Shown: positions 8,181 through 16,875, counted from the first letter of the stretch. The stretch is 64,000 nt of DNA from JALUZX01 sp964561605 (GCA_964561605.1 CAZLQD010000008.1:13827-77826); one strand, 5' to 3'. The notes: a model not told the origin generated them from the letters alone. Numbers and translations: made by a program.

Positions 8181-10775
8181 CTATTCGGTGGAGCGGACCG
8201 CTTCGGCTGGAGGTCTTCCCGTGGCCCGGAAGGCGGGAAGGAAGGCCGACAGGAGGGAGACCAGGAAGGCCAGGGCCGCCACGGCCAGGAAGGCCGGAAG
8301 GTCCGGCCGGTAGGGGACGGGAAGGCCGCTCACCTCCCTGAGCCCCTGGACGAGGATCCAGCTCAGGGGGATGCCCGCCAGGATGGTGAGAAGGGCGGCC
8401 ATCCAGCCCACAAGGGAGGCCTCCACCAGGAGGACCCCGAGATACTCGCGCCTGGTCATGCCCAGGGCCCGGAGGATTCCGATCTCCCTGCTCCTGGCCA
8501 GGGCCGTCAGGGTGAGGAGGTTCACCTGGCCCAGGCCCGCAAGGACCAGGAGGAGGGCCAGGAGTATATCGAAGAAGAGGAAATCGCGGTCCACGTCGGC
8601 CAGGTGGGCCTTCTCCACCTCTTCCCCCCTGCGGATCCAGAGGATCGTCGTCTTCCCCTCCAGCCGTTTCCGGAGTTCCTTTTCCACCTTTTCCGGGTCG
8701 GCGCCCGGAAGGAGGCGGATGCCGAAACGGTCCGAGCGGGAAACGTCCAGGCAGAAATCCCAGTGGAGCCACTTCCTGTCGGCCAGGGCGAAGGCCCTTT
8801 CGTCGGGGAAGAAGCCCGCCCGGTCCGTCACCATGAGCACCTTGTAGCGGACCGTTCCCGCACCGGTGGGTACGGAGAGGGTCCAACCCGGGCGGATCCC
8901 CCTCAGATTGGAGAGCCTCCCCGAGACCAGGATGCCCCGTTCCTCCTCCATGGCCCGGACCAGGTCGGGTCTTCCCTGGAGGGGGCCGCCGGGCTGGGCC
9001 AGTTCCTTCGGGTCCGTGCCCACCACGAGGAAGGGAAGCCCCACCCGGGCCTGAAGGGGGAGGACCGACGCCACCCCGGGGGTCTCCCTCAGGACCTTCC
9101 AGGCATCTTCTTTCAAGGGCCGGCAGCGCAGGAAGAGCCTCCCCCTCAACCCGAGGGCGGCGAAGTCCCGGATTTCGCCCTTCAGGGCCCCCGTGATGGA
9201 ACGGATCCCGATGCCGGCCAGGGCCACCAGGGTGAGGCCGCAAACGGCCGTGGCAAGCCGGCCCGGCGAGCGGAGGAGGTTCTTCCGGGCCAGGAAGGCC
9301 GGAAGGGGGAAGAAGGGTGCGGCCAGGGCCGTGACGGGTTTCCCCAAAGTGCGGACAAGCCCGGGGGCCAGGAGGAAGAGGGAGAAGGAGACCACCACCA
9401 GGGCGGCCGCCTCGAGGAGGACCCAGCCCGCTCCCTTCCCCTCCCCCGTGAGTAGTGGGGTCATGGCGATCCAGGCCAGGGGAAGGGCCAGGACGAGGGT
9501 GACGAAGAGGAACAGGTTCACCCCCCGCATGAGGTCCGCCGGTGGGGCCAGGTCCCGGACGTAGAGAATCCTCTGGACGGTAAGGCGCCGGATCTTGAAG
9601 AGGGGGAAGGAGGCCCCCAGGAGGGTGAAGAAGACTCCCATTCCGGCCACGGCGAGGAGGGGGGACCAGGGCACTTCGAAGGTCGTGACGGCCTTCCCCA
9701 GGCCCAGGGTGGTGATCCGGAGTTTCCCCAGGGACCAGGCCAGGAGGATGCCCAGGCCCGTTCCCGTGGCCGATCCCAAAAGGGCCAGCAGGAAGGCGTC
9801 TAGAAGGTAGGCCCGGACCACCTGGCCCGTAGTGGCCCCCAGGGCCCGGAGGATGCCCAGGGAACGGATCTTCTCGGCCAGGGCGTGGGAAAGGGTGTGG
9901 AAGATCACGAACATCCCCAGCACCAGGGCCAGGCCGCCCATGACACGCACGCCGTTGCGGAAGGCCCGCTCGTCGGCCCCCTCGCCGATCAGGGCCGCCC
10001 GCTCCTCCTCGACGAGGAAGTCCTTCTCCAAAGAGGCGATCAGTTCGTCCGGGTCCACCCCTGGGGCGCGCTTGAGCTGGAACCTGGGGAGGAAGGGGCG
10101 CGCCAGCCCCCGGGCCAGGGAGAAGGGCCCCACCAGGACGAGGCCCCCGTCCCTCCTGGCCAGGCGGAAGGGTTCCAGGATCCCCTGGACCGTCACCTTC
10201 CTGGAAGAAAGGGGGGCGGCCTTCTTCTCCTTTCCCCCGGAGAGGATCCGCTTTCCGTGGACGCATGGGGCCTGCCTTGCCCGGGAAAGGGCGGATAGGG
10301 TCAAGGTGGAGCCCACCTCCAGGCCGAAGGTCCGGGCCAGGAGAGGGGAGACGAGAACCCGGTCGGGCGGATCCAGGGGCGACAGGTCCTTGCCCCGGGC
10401 CAGCCTGTAGTGGCCGAAGACCTCTCCTCCCGGCGGCTCGAGGCCGTAGAGGGCGGCCCGGAAGGACCGGTTGCCCTCCCGCCGGATCTCCACCTCGGCA
10501 CGGACGATGAGGCCCACCCGGGCCAGGTCGGGCCGGGCTTCCAGGCGGCGTTTCAGGATGTCCAGGTCCGCCCGGGGGTCCAGGGGCCTGGCTTCCAGGT
10601 CCACCCTGCCGAAATCGCCCCGTTTCCTCTCGAGCTGGCTCAGGATGGTGTTGTGGTCCAGGACCTGGATGGAGACCACCACGGCCACGCCGAGGGCAAC
10701 ACCGAACCAGGTCAGGAGGATCCGGAGGGGACTAGATCTCCAGTTCTTCCAGACGAGAAAAGACGCGAGCCGCAT
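8181..10775 (-). CDS. ABC transporter permease with two FtsX domains (LolE/MacB class)
   Basis: The 864-residue protein has an N-terminal helix (residues ~15-40), a large extracytoplasmic domain, and two FtsX-type blocks. Each block is marked by a conserved 'R.lGilRAlGat' motif: IRSLGILRALGATTGQ near residue 315 and REIGILRALGMTRRE near residue 775. Three helices follow each. This is the single-chain, duplicated-permease form of the FtsX superfamily that moves lipids, lipoproteins or peptides out of the inner membrane. The start at 10775 overlaps the ATPase gene by 44 bases. The MRLASFLVWKNWRSSPLRIL opening is typical of the family and supports that start. Its partner is the ATPase just upstream. 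The substrate is unknown. Confidence 0.9.
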   Translation of the reverse strand: MRLASFLVWKNWRSSPLRILLTWFGVALGVAVVVSIQVLDHNTILSQLERKRGDFGRVDLEARPLDPRADLDILKRRLEARPDLARVGLIVRAEVEIRREGNRSFRAALYGLEPPGGEVFGHYRLARGKDLSPLDPPDRVLVSPLLARTFGLEVGSTLTLSALSRARQAPCVHGKRILSGGKEKKAAPLSSRKVTVQGILEPFRLARRDGGLVLVGPFSLARGLARPFLPRFQLKRAPGVDPDELIASLEKDFLVEEERAALIGEGADERAFRNGVRVMGGLALVLGMFVIFHTLSHALAEKIRSLGILRALGATTGQVVRAYLLDAFLLALLGSATGTGLGILLAWSLGKLRITTLGLGKAVTTFEVPWSPLLAVAGMGVFFTLLGASFPLFKIRRLTVQRILYVRDLAPPADLMRGVNLFLFVTLVLALPLAWIAMTPLLTGEGKGAGWVLLEAAALVVVSFSLFLLAPGLVRTLGKPVTALAAPFFPLPAFLARKNLLRSPGRLATAVCGLTLVALAGIGIRSITGALKGEIRDFAALGLRGRLFLRCRPLKEDAWKVLRETPGVASVLPLQARVGLPFLVVGTDPKELAQPGGPLQGRPDLVRAMEEERGILVSGRLSNLRGIRPGWTLSVPTGAGTVRYKVLMVTDRAGFFPDERAFALADRKWLHWDFCLDVSRSDRFGIRLLPGADPEKVEKELRKRLEGKTTILWIRRGEEVEKAHLADVDRDFLFFDILLALLLVLAGLGQVNLLTLTALARSREIGILRALGMTRREYLGVLLVEASLVGWMAALLTILAGIPLSWILVQGLREVSGLPVPYRPDLPAFLAVAALAFLVSLLSAFLPAFRATGRPPAEAVRSTE

Positions 10776-11475
10776 CCAGTCCTGGTCCTTTCAGTTCGGC
10801 CGAGGGGTCGAGAACACCGTCCTTCAAGAAGAGCACCCTGTCGCCCCAGGCGGCGTCCCTGGGGTTGTGGGTCACCACGAGGAGGGCCGTGTGGAACCTG
10901 TCACGGACCTCCCGGAAGAGGGCCATGGTCTCTTCTCCGGCCTTGGAAGAGAGGTTGCCCGTGGGCTCGTCGGCCAGGAGGAGGACGGGCTCCAGCACCA
11001 GGGCCCTGGCGATGCTCACCCTCTGCATCTCTCCCCCGGAGAGGGCGTGGGGGAGGCGGTCCTTCAGGGAGGCGAGGCCCAGGACCTCCATGAGCCAGGC
11101 GATCCGATCCCCGTATCTCTCGGGCCTCTCGCCGGCGATGAGGACGGGCAGCAGGAGGTTCTCTTCTACCGTAAGATCCGGGAGGAGGTTGAAGAACTGG
11201 AAGACGAACCCGAGCCTCTTCCTGCGCTCCAGGGTCCGCTCACCCTCCGAGAGGGCGAAGAGATCCCTGCCCCTGAGGAGGACCTTGCCCCGGTCGGGGG
11301 CGTCCAGGCCCGAGAGGCAGTGGAGCAGGGTGGACTTCCCCGAGCCCGAGGGCCCCATCACGGCGACGAATTCCCCTTCTTCCACACGGAGGGAGACCTC
11401 CTTCAGGACCGGGATCTCTTCCTCTCCCTGGGAGAAGGTCTTCTCCAGGTTTTCCGCCTCCAGGATCGGCCCCAT
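10732..11475 (-). CDS. ABC transporter ATPase, LolD/MacB type
   Basis: A 247-residue nucleotide-binding protein with Walker A GPSGSGKST near residue 42, the signature LSGGEMQR followed by VSIARAL, Walker B LLLADEPTG and the switch His in VVTHNP. The GNLSS element after Walker B is typical of the LolD/MacB/FtsE group. It powers the double-FtsX permease encoded next, whose gene overlaps its 3' end by 44 bases. The start lies 3 bases after the stop of the LURP-one-like gene, so the three are one transcription unit. The group usually handles lipoproteins, lipids or antimicrobial peptides, so envelope maintenance is the likely field of action. Confidence 0.93.
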   Translation of the reverse strand: MGPILEAENLEKTFSQGEEEIPVLKEVSLRVEEGEFVAVMGPSGSGKSTLLHCLSGLDAPDRGKVLLRGRDLFALSEGERTLERRKRLGFVFQFFNLLPDLTVEENLLLPVLIAGERPERYGDRIAWLMEVLGLASLKDRLPHALSGGEMQRVSIARALVLEPVLLLADEPTGNLSSKAGEETMALFREVRDRFHTALLVVTHNPRDAAWGDRVLFLKDGVLDPSAELKGPGLDAARVFSRLEELEI

Positions 11476-11478
11476 GGT

Positions 11479-12063
11479 TCAGTTGGAACTTTCCTTGAGG
11501 ACCATGTCGATGCAGAGGGCCGCCGCCAGGAGGAGGGGGCCCGTTCCCACGGGATCCACGTCCTCGGCCAGGGAGACGACGTAGTTGTCGGCCGTGGTGA
11601 AGAGTTCCTTTCCGATGCCCGCCCACTTCTTGGTCACCCGGCCGAGTTCGTTCCCCTGGAGGTCCGTGAAGGTGAAGTCCCAGCCGATCAGGTTCCCCTT
11701 CAGTTCGGCCACCTCCATCCCCTGGGCGTCCAGGATCTTGAAGCGGCTCCTGATGCTGAACACTTTCTGAAGGAAGGTTCCGAGGAGCTGGTCCGAAGCG
11801 TCGTATACCTCCACCCGGGAACGAAAGAAGGTGAACCCCCTCTTGATGGTGAGGAGGACCTTCCCCTCGGTGTCGGTGAGGACCACCTTGAAGGGAAGGT
11901 TCTTCTTGTCCATGAAGAGCTTGAGGAGCTTCCTCAGGGGGGATGCCTCTTCCCGGGCCTCGGCGAGGAGTTCCCCCGTCTCGGGGTCCAGGATGTCGTA
12001 GGCCTCGTGGAGCTTCATGAGGCCTACGTGTTCCTTCACGAAGTAGGTTCGCTTGTCCAGCAT
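11479..12063 (-). CDS. LURP-one-related / phospholipid-scramblase-like protein
   Basis: This 194-residue protein has the tubby-like beta-barrel pattern of the LURP-one (DUF567) and scramblase superfamily: a string of short beta strands such as YDILDPETGELL, VVLTDTEGKVLLTIK, FKILDAQGMEVAEL and FTFTDLQGNELGRV. A hydrophobic C-terminal helix (GPLLLAAALCIDMVL) follows. Members bind lipids or membranes, although scramblase activity in bacteria is unproven. No signal peptide is seen, so the barrel is probably cytoplasmic and C-terminally anchored. It is the first gene of an operon with an FtsX-type ABC exporter, a pairing that suggests envelope-lipid handling. The family call rests on the repeated 'D..G..l' strand pattern and length. 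Confidence 0.75.
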   Translation of the reverse strand: MLDKRTYFVKEHVGLMKLHEAYDILDPETGELLAEAREEASPLRKLLKLFMDKKNLPFKVVLTDTEGKVLLTIKRGFTFFRSRVEVYDASDQLLGTFLQKVFSIRSRFKILDAQGMEVAELKGNLIGWDFTFTDLQGNELGRVTKKWAGIGKELFTTADNYVVSLAEDVDPVGTGPLLLAAALCIDMVLKESSN

Positions 12064-12218
12064 CTCTTTCCTCGGTTCCGGGAGCCCTTCGGGCCGCCTG
12101 GGCGGCCCCGGGGGAATCCCTTCCCTTCCTGGATCGGTGTAAGAGGCAAGGATGGTGGGATGGGCTTCCCGGTTCCAGAAGAAATCTCCCTTTCCGGCGG
12201 GGCCGGGAGGGGGAAGGA

Positions 12219-13943
12219 TCAGCGGGAGAAGAGGAAGGCCAGGAGCCCCGAGAGGAGGAACTGTCCGTCCACGACCACTTCGAAGAGCACGCCCCGGGGC
12301 AGCCTCCGGCGGCGGAAGAGGTGGAGGCAGAGAAGCACGTAGGCCGCAAGGGGAACCAGGAACCAGGGGCGGCCCGGGTAGGGGGAGAGGAGGGAGGCCA
12401 GGACGAGGATGCAGAGGAAGGCCGCCGAGACGAAGAGGACCCGGTCGGTGGCCTTCCTTCCCAGCAGGAGGGGCAGGGTCTCCTTACCTACGATCCGGTC
12501 TCCCTCCAGGTCCTTGACATCGTAGACGATAGACCGGATGAGAACCAGGACGAAGGCCAACAGGAAGACCCGGGCCGCCGGCGCCCAGGGGACCTTTCCC
12601 CAGGCCATCACGGGGAGGAGGACCGAGACGGTCGCCCAGGCCAGGGCCAGGAAGAGATCCTTCGAGGCGGGGATCTCCTTGACCTTCTTGAACCCCACCC
12701 GGCGGGCCAGCCAGCCCGGCAGGAGCCTGAAGTTGTAGCTCACTCCCGCAACGAGTGAGAGGAGGGCCAGGAGGAAGGGGGCCGTTCCCAGGGGAGCCGC
12801 CAGGGCGAGGGTGCCGGCCCCCGAGAGGAGGGCCGCACCCAGGAAGAGGGCCGGGTGGCGCTCCAGGAGGCGCATCCTCCTGGGGTCGTTGATCCTGGCG
12901 GCCTGCCTGTCGGTGAACCGGTTGAGCAGGTGCATGGAGACCACGTAGAGGAAGGGCACCAGGAGGAAGTTCCAGGTGACCGGAACCTGGAGGATGTGGA
13001 GGGCGGAGTAGGCCAGGGCGGCGCTTCCCGCCCCGATGTAGAGGTAGCTGTGGACCCCGAAGGCGAGGATCCTCCTCAGGGTCTTCATGGGAAGGGATCC
13101 CGCCTCGAGGATTCGTTCCGCCTCGTCCACGACGGAGCGGAAGACCCAGTTGGGAGTGCTTGCCCCGGCGGTGACCCCCACGGTCTTGAACCCGGCGAGC
13201 ATCTTCCGGTTCAGCTCGTCGGCGGTCTCGATGTGGAAGGCCGGGACTCCTTCCTCCCGGGCGATCTGGGCCAACCGGACCGTATTGGCGCTGTGTTTTC
13301 CTCCCACCACCAGGATCGCGTCCACCTCCCCGGCGAGGGCCCGCACCTCGGCCTGGCGCTCGTCCGTGGCGGAACAGACGGTGTCGAAGATTTCCGCCTT
13401 GGGAAACCGGCGGCGGATCAGGGGCTCCAATTCGGTGAAGCGCTTCCGGCTCTGGGTGGTCTGGGCGACGACGCAGACCCTCTCCATGGCGGGGAGGGCC
13501 TCCAGGTCCTCCGGGGAGGAGATCACGTGCCCCTTTCCGCGGGCGTATCCCAGGAGACCGACGACCTCGGCGTGGCCCGGGTCCCCCAGGATGAGGATCT
13601 CCTCTCCCCGGGCGGCGTGGCGCTCCACGATCCGCTGGGCCTTCCTCACGTGGGGGCAGGTCAGGTCCATCACCTGGAGCCCCGGCTTCTTCAGGGCCTC
13701 CTTGATCTCGGGAGGGACCCCGTGGGCCCTGAGGCAGACCACCCCTTCCCGGGCCTCCTCGGGGGAGGAGAGGATCTTCACCCGGCGGGCGGCGAGCATC
13801 TCCATGGCCTGGTGGTTGTGGACCAGGGGGCCCAGGACGGAGATCTCCCCTTCCGAGGTCCGCGCCGCTTCGAGGACGGCCTTCATGGCCCGGCGGACGC
13901 CCATGCAGAAGCCTGCCGTCCTGGCAACTTTCACCCGTTTCAT
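12219..13943 (-). CDS. ispH: Fused IspH (HMBPP reductase) and UbiA-type prenyltransferase
   Basis: Residues 1-280 are a complete IspH, the last enzyme of the MEP isoprenoid pathway. The three 4Fe-4S cysteines are C13 (GFCMGV), C96 (LTCPHV) and C190 (TVCSAT). H42, H74, H124 and the catalytic E126, the QTT motif, S218/N220 and S262 are all present. Residues ~285-574 are a membrane prenyltransferase of the UbiA superfamily with two Asp-rich motifs, NRFTDRQAARIND and YDVKDLEGDR followed by VGKETLP, and about eight helices. One chain would thus make IPP/DMAPP and use a prenyl diphosphate at the membrane. ATG 13943 is chosen because AAGGTGG lies just upstream and IspH proteins begin this way; an in-frame start at 13979 adds 12 residues. 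The acceptor of the UbiA half is unknown. Confidence 0.93.
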   Translation of the reverse strand: MKRVKVARTAGFCMGVRRAMKAVLEAARTSEGEISVLGPLVHNHQAMEMLAARRVKILSSPEEAREGVVCLRAHGVPPEIKEALKKPGLQVMDLTCPHVRKAQRIVERHAARGEEILILGDPGHAEVVGLLGYARGKGHVISSPEDLEALPAMERVCVVAQTTQSRKRFTELEPLIRRRFPKAEIFDTVCSATDERQAEVRALAGEVDAILVVGGKHSANTVRLAQIAREEGVPAFHIETADELNRKMLAGFKTVGVTAGASTPNWVFRSVVDEAERILEAGSLPMKTLRRILAFGVHSYLYIGAGSAALAYSALHILQVPVTWNFLLVPFLYVVSMHLLNRFTDRQAARINDPRRMRLLERHPALFLGAALLSGAGTLALAAPLGTAPFLLALLSLVAGVSYNFRLLPGWLARRVGFKKVKEIPASKDLFLALAWATVSVLLPVMAWGKVPWAPAARVFLLAFVLVLIRSIVYDVKDLEGDRIVGKETLPLLLGRKATDRVLFVSAAFLCILVLASLLSPYPGRPWFLVPLAAYVLLCLHLFRRRRLPRGVLFEVVVDGQFLLSGLLAFLFSR

Positions 13944-14126
13944 GGCCACCTTGATGGTCCGCCTTCCCGGGGGTTTCAACCTGGTCAGCCGGGGGCCGGG
14001 GCTCCCGCCGGCGATGGCCGGGCATTGTAGGGACCTGGCAGGGGCGGGACCACGGGTGCCCTCCTCCCCGGCCTGGGCGTCGAAGGGGGAATCTCTCCAG
14101 GGGGGTGAAAAGGAAGAGAGGGAAAA

Positions 14127-14203
14127 TGGTGGGCGATGCTGGGCTTGAACCAGCGACCTCCAGCTTGTCGAGCTGGCGCTCTAGCCAACTGAGCTAATCG
14201 CCC
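14127..14203 (-). tRNA. tRNA-Val (anticodon GAC) with encoded CCA
   Basis: The minus strand folds into a full cloverleaf. The acceptor stem GGGCGAT/ATCGCCC, D-arm GCTC...GAGC, anticodon stem CCAGC/GCTGG and T-arm GCTGG-TTCAAGC-CCAGC are all perfectly paired. The discriminator is A73, followed by an encoded CCA. The seven-base anticodon loop TCGACAA places GAC (14167-14169 on the complement) at positions 34-36, which reads valine GUC/GUU codons; A35, C36 and A73 agree with valine identity. Position 33, almost always U, is C here (see findings). A promoter lies 33 bases upstream, and the IspH-UbiA gene follows in the same direction. Confidence 0.92.
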
Positions 14204-14235
14204 ACGTAGGGACTCGTCCTTCCGAAGGGAGGGAA

Positions 14236-14263
14236 AGTATAACCAGGCCTCTCTTCCTGGCAA
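14236..14263 (-). promoter_or_regulatory. Sigma-70-type promoter for the tRNA-Val gene
   Basis: On the minus strand, TTGCCA (14263-14258) and TATACT (14241-14236) are separated by 16 bases. They match the -35 and -10 consensus in five of six and five of six positions. The -10 box ends 32 bases before the first base of the tRNA. In this GC-rich DNA such an AT-containing pair stands out. Confidence 0.7.
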
Positions 14264-14629
14264 GAGGGTTTTCCCTCCCCAGGAGGGAGGCCTTTTCTCC
14301 TTCCGGCGGGCCTTCTCTCCTTCCCGGGCGAGGGGATTTGCGGGCCTTTTCCCGGGACCCCCTCTTCCTCGCCCGGGCTCCATCGCCTCCTGGCCGGGTC
14401 CCCTGGTGCCGGGCCGGCCGCCCCGCTCCAGGAAGGCCTTGGTTCTCCGGGAGGACCCCGTTCCTTCGAGAAGGCGGAGATTTCTCCGGGAAGGAGGGTC
14501 CCCGGGCCGGGGAAGGCCGGTCCTAATCCGCCTGCTCCAAAAGGGTTGGCCCTTTCCGGTACCCTCCCCGGAGGGCCCGGCGCCTTGGGGGCTTGCAGGC
14601 TCGGTTCCCGGGGGCATCCTGGGTTCGCC
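14264..14629. other. Gene-less stretch
   Basis: About 370 bases between the tRNA promoter and the next plus-strand gene. I see no credible coding frame: the open frames crossing it are rich in Gly, Pro, Arg and Ser with no family pattern. It contains only short GC-rich inverted repeats (for example CCTCC-CCAG-GGAGG near 14275-14290). The promoter of the following operon may be here but no clear boxes are visible. Confidence 0.5.
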
Positions 14630-15307
14630 ATGGAAACGCCCCAACCCCACCCTTCCCGCACCCTGGTGAGGCCCCTTCCCCTGGGAGGGGCCCTTCGGCT
14701 CGACAGGGGGGACCTGTCTCTCCTCCTGGAGAGCCAGGGGGGGCAGTGCAGGATGGTGAAGGTCCAGGACGGACGGCCCGTGAAGGAACTCCTCCTGGGC
14801 ATCGGTGGCCGGGGAGAGGTCTACTTGGAGGTCTTTCCTCCCGAAAGGCCCCTGGTCCTGGAGCTCGAACCCCAGGTGGCCCTGGGCCCCGGGGGATGGC
14901 TCAAGGGGTACGTCCTGGTCCCCCTGGGATGGCGGGTCTGGATCGGCACGGGGAAGGGGCCGGCCAGGTTCCTGGAGAAGCTCCCGCCGCCGGGGCTCAA
15001 GCTCTCCTTCCTGGGGAATTCGGGCAAGGGATACGTTCACCCGTTCCAGGCCCGCCTTCTCTCCAGGCGCCCCTTTCCCCGCGATCCCTCCGGATCGGCC
15101 GTCCTGGCCGTCCACATGGTGAACCGGGAGAGGGAGTGGGTGGACCTGTCCAGGATCTACCTGCCTCTTTTCAAGGCCGGGGTCCGGCGCACCGGGGAGA
15201 TCTTCGTGATCGACCCGGTGCGGGTGGTTCTTTCCGGCCGGGGGGCCACCCTCCAGATGCGCTCCATGGAAAGAGGGGGCCTTCCCGCCAGGGAGGCGGC
15301 TTCGTGA
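14630..15307 (+). CDS. DUF432-like beta-rich protein
   Basis: A 225-residue protein starting METPQPHPSRT. It has an alternating beta-strand pattern, with LPLGGALRLDRGDLSLLLE at the start, a central PERPLVLELEPQVAL, then LKLSFLGNSGKGYVHPF and LAVHMVNREREWVDLSRIYLPL. This order, including the 'K...lG....G.v' turn and the later 'l.v.i.N......l.ri.lP' block, resembles DUF432, a family best known from archaea. I cannot verify the match. There is no signal peptide. Its stop overlaps the GTG start of the following coiled-coil lipoprotein gene as GTGA, so the two are co-translated and probably act together. The start at 14630 is preferred over an upstream ATG whose extra 28 residues have no strand pattern. 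Confidence 0.65.
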   Translation: METPQPHPSRTLVRPLPLGGALRLDRGDLSLLLESQGGQCRMVKVQDGRPVKELLLGIGGRGEVYLEVFPPERPLVLELEPQVALGPGGWLKGYVLVPLGWRVWIGTGKGPARFLEKLPPPGLKLSFLGNSGKGYVHPFQARLLSRRPFPRDPSGSAVLAVHMVNREREWVDLSRIYLPLFKAGVRRTGEIFVIDPVRVVLSGRGATLQMRSMERGGLPAREAAS

Positions 15308-16875
15308 GGAAGGCCTGGTTCCTCTTTCTGGGGGTCTTGCTCCCCTCTTGCGTCTCCTCCGGACCCGACCCCTTCCTGGTGGACGTGCAGGAACGGACCC
15401 AGAAACTGGAGGTCCTCCTCCAGGGGGAGAAGAAGGCCCGGGAGAGACTCTCCCGGCGGGTCACGGAGATCCAGGATTCCCTGGCCGCTCTCCAGGAGAA
15501 GCTGGACCGGAACCTCTCCCGGGTCCTCTCCTTCGAGGAGGAGGGGAAGAAGGAGAGGGTCGCCGGCCTGGGGCGGTTGGAATCCCGGATGGAGGAACTC
15601 CGGGCGGGGACGGCCAAGGTTTTCCGGGATCTCTACCTCCAGGTGAAGACCGCCCTTTCCGGCCTGGCCAGGGTGGAGAAGTCCCTTGGAGCCTTCGAGG
15701 CCGCCCGGAAGGAGACGGAAAAGAAGGTCTCCGCCGGCCTGGATGCGACGCGGAATCTCGCGGCCGGGGTGGAGGCCCTGGGGGACGGCCTCCGCTCCCT
15801 GGAAGAAGGGGCGGCCCGGGCCGGAAGGGAGCGTGCCGGGATCCTGGCCGAGTTGGGGAGGCTGGAAAAGACCCTCAGGACCCTTCCGGCGAAATTTCCC
15901 AGGATCCCTGAACCCGTAAATCCTCTTCCGGAGTGGAAGGCCCTGGCCGCCTCCCTGGAGAAGCGACTCGCTTCCCTGGAGGCCTCCCTGGGGGAACTCG
16001 AGCGCCTTTGGGCGGAGGACCTCAAGGGCCTCCTTGCAGGGGTGGAAGACTCCCTCCGGAAGGACAGGGGGAGATGGAAGGCCCTTGCGGCGCGGCTCGA
16101 GGCGATGGAGGTCCGCCTGGGGAAGATCGGGGCCCCTTCCCGGGCTCCCGCCTCCGAGCCCTTCCGGGGGAAGGCGGGGGCTTCCTCCAGGCCCGGCGGG
16201 AAGGCTCTTCCCCGGCCCTCCACCGCTTCCGCCCGGGAAGGGGGGCCCTCCAGGGGGAGGGGAGAGGTCCCTCCTCCCCCTACCCGGGTCCCTCCTTCCT
16301 CGATTACGGTGGAGGGTGAGCGGGCCTGGGACCCGGTGACGGGCTTGGGGGCTGCCTCCTGGCCCTGGTTGCTGGGAATGGGGGCCTTCCTCTTCTTTCT
16401 CCTGGTCTGGGCCTTGAAGGGAGGGAACGGGGAGGAAAGGGGGGATCTCCCGGTACGGGACGAGGAGGGTCCTCCTCTCAGGGCGATGGAGGGAAGCCGG
16501 GAAGGAGGGGATGGAGGAGGAAAAGAATCTCCCGCCAGGTCTCCTTCCCGGGAGGATCCTTCCCTCGGGGAAGGAAGGCCTGTGCTCTCCTCCCGGGTCC
16601 GGGCCGGAGAGGTTCCCCCTCCCGGCGACCCCGGGGAAAAGCCTCCCTCCAGGATCCTGGTGGAGATTCCCCTGGGCCGGGAGGCCGGGGAAGAGGATGC
16701 CCTGGTCCGCCGGGCGTTGAAGCTCCTGGAGGTCTCACCCCTTTGTTTGGCCGATCCTCCCGTCCAGGTCGAGCCCGACCGGGCCTCCGGGAAGATCCGG
16801 GTCTCCTTCTGGGTGCCCGGGTTCGCCCTTCCCGAAGAGATCCAGGAGCTTGCTTCCCGGTTGGAAAGGCTGTAG
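15304..16875 (+). CDS. Coiled-coil lipoprotein with a C-terminal transmembrane segment
   Basis: The GTG start at 15304 overlaps the preceding stop and opens MRKAWFLFLGVLLPSC, a lipoprotein signal with the lipobox Cys at about residue 16. Residues ~25-290 are long amphipathic helices rich in Glu, Lys, Arg and Leu with regular heptads, predicting an extended coiled coil. A low-complexity Pro/Ser/Gly linker follows. Near residue 354 there is one strong membrane helix (WPWLLGMGAFLFFLLVWAL), then a charged low-complexity tail and a small folded C-terminal domain (RILVEIPLG...IRVSFWVPGF). The combination of a lipid anchor and a downstream membrane helix is unusual. No known family is recognised. 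The coupling to the DUF432-like gene and the UppP gene next door suggest an envelope role. Confidence 0.75.
   Translation: MRKAWFLFLGVLLPSCVSSGPDPFLVDVQERTQKLEVLLQGEKKARERLSRRVTEIQDSLAALQEKLDRNLSRVLSFEEEGKKERVAGLGRLESRMEELRAGTAKVFRDLYLQVKTALSGLARVEKSLGAFEAARKETEKKVSAGLDATRNLAAGVEALGDGLRSLEEGAARAGRERAGILAELGRLEKTLRTLPAKFPRIPEPVNPLPEWKALAASLEKRLASLEASLGELERLWAEDLKGLLAGVEDSLRKDRGRWKALAARLEAMEVRLGKIGAPSRAPASEPFRGKAGASSRPGGKALPRPSTASAREGGPSRGRGEVPPPPTRVPPSSITVEGERAWDPVTGLGAASWPWLLGMGAFLFFLLVWALKGGNGEERGDLPVRDEEGPPLRAMEGSREGGDGGGKESPARSPSREDPSLGEGRPVLSSRVRAGEVPPPGDPGEKPPSRILVEIPLGREAGEEDALVRRALKLLEVSPLCLADPPVQVEPDRASGKIRVSFWVPGFALPEEIQELASRLERL

Noticed and set aside
12152..12517. Short plus-strand frame in the gap before the LURP-one-like gene
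   Set aside because: It is Gly/Arg-rich, antisense to the UbiA domain for most of its length, and has no ribosome binding site.
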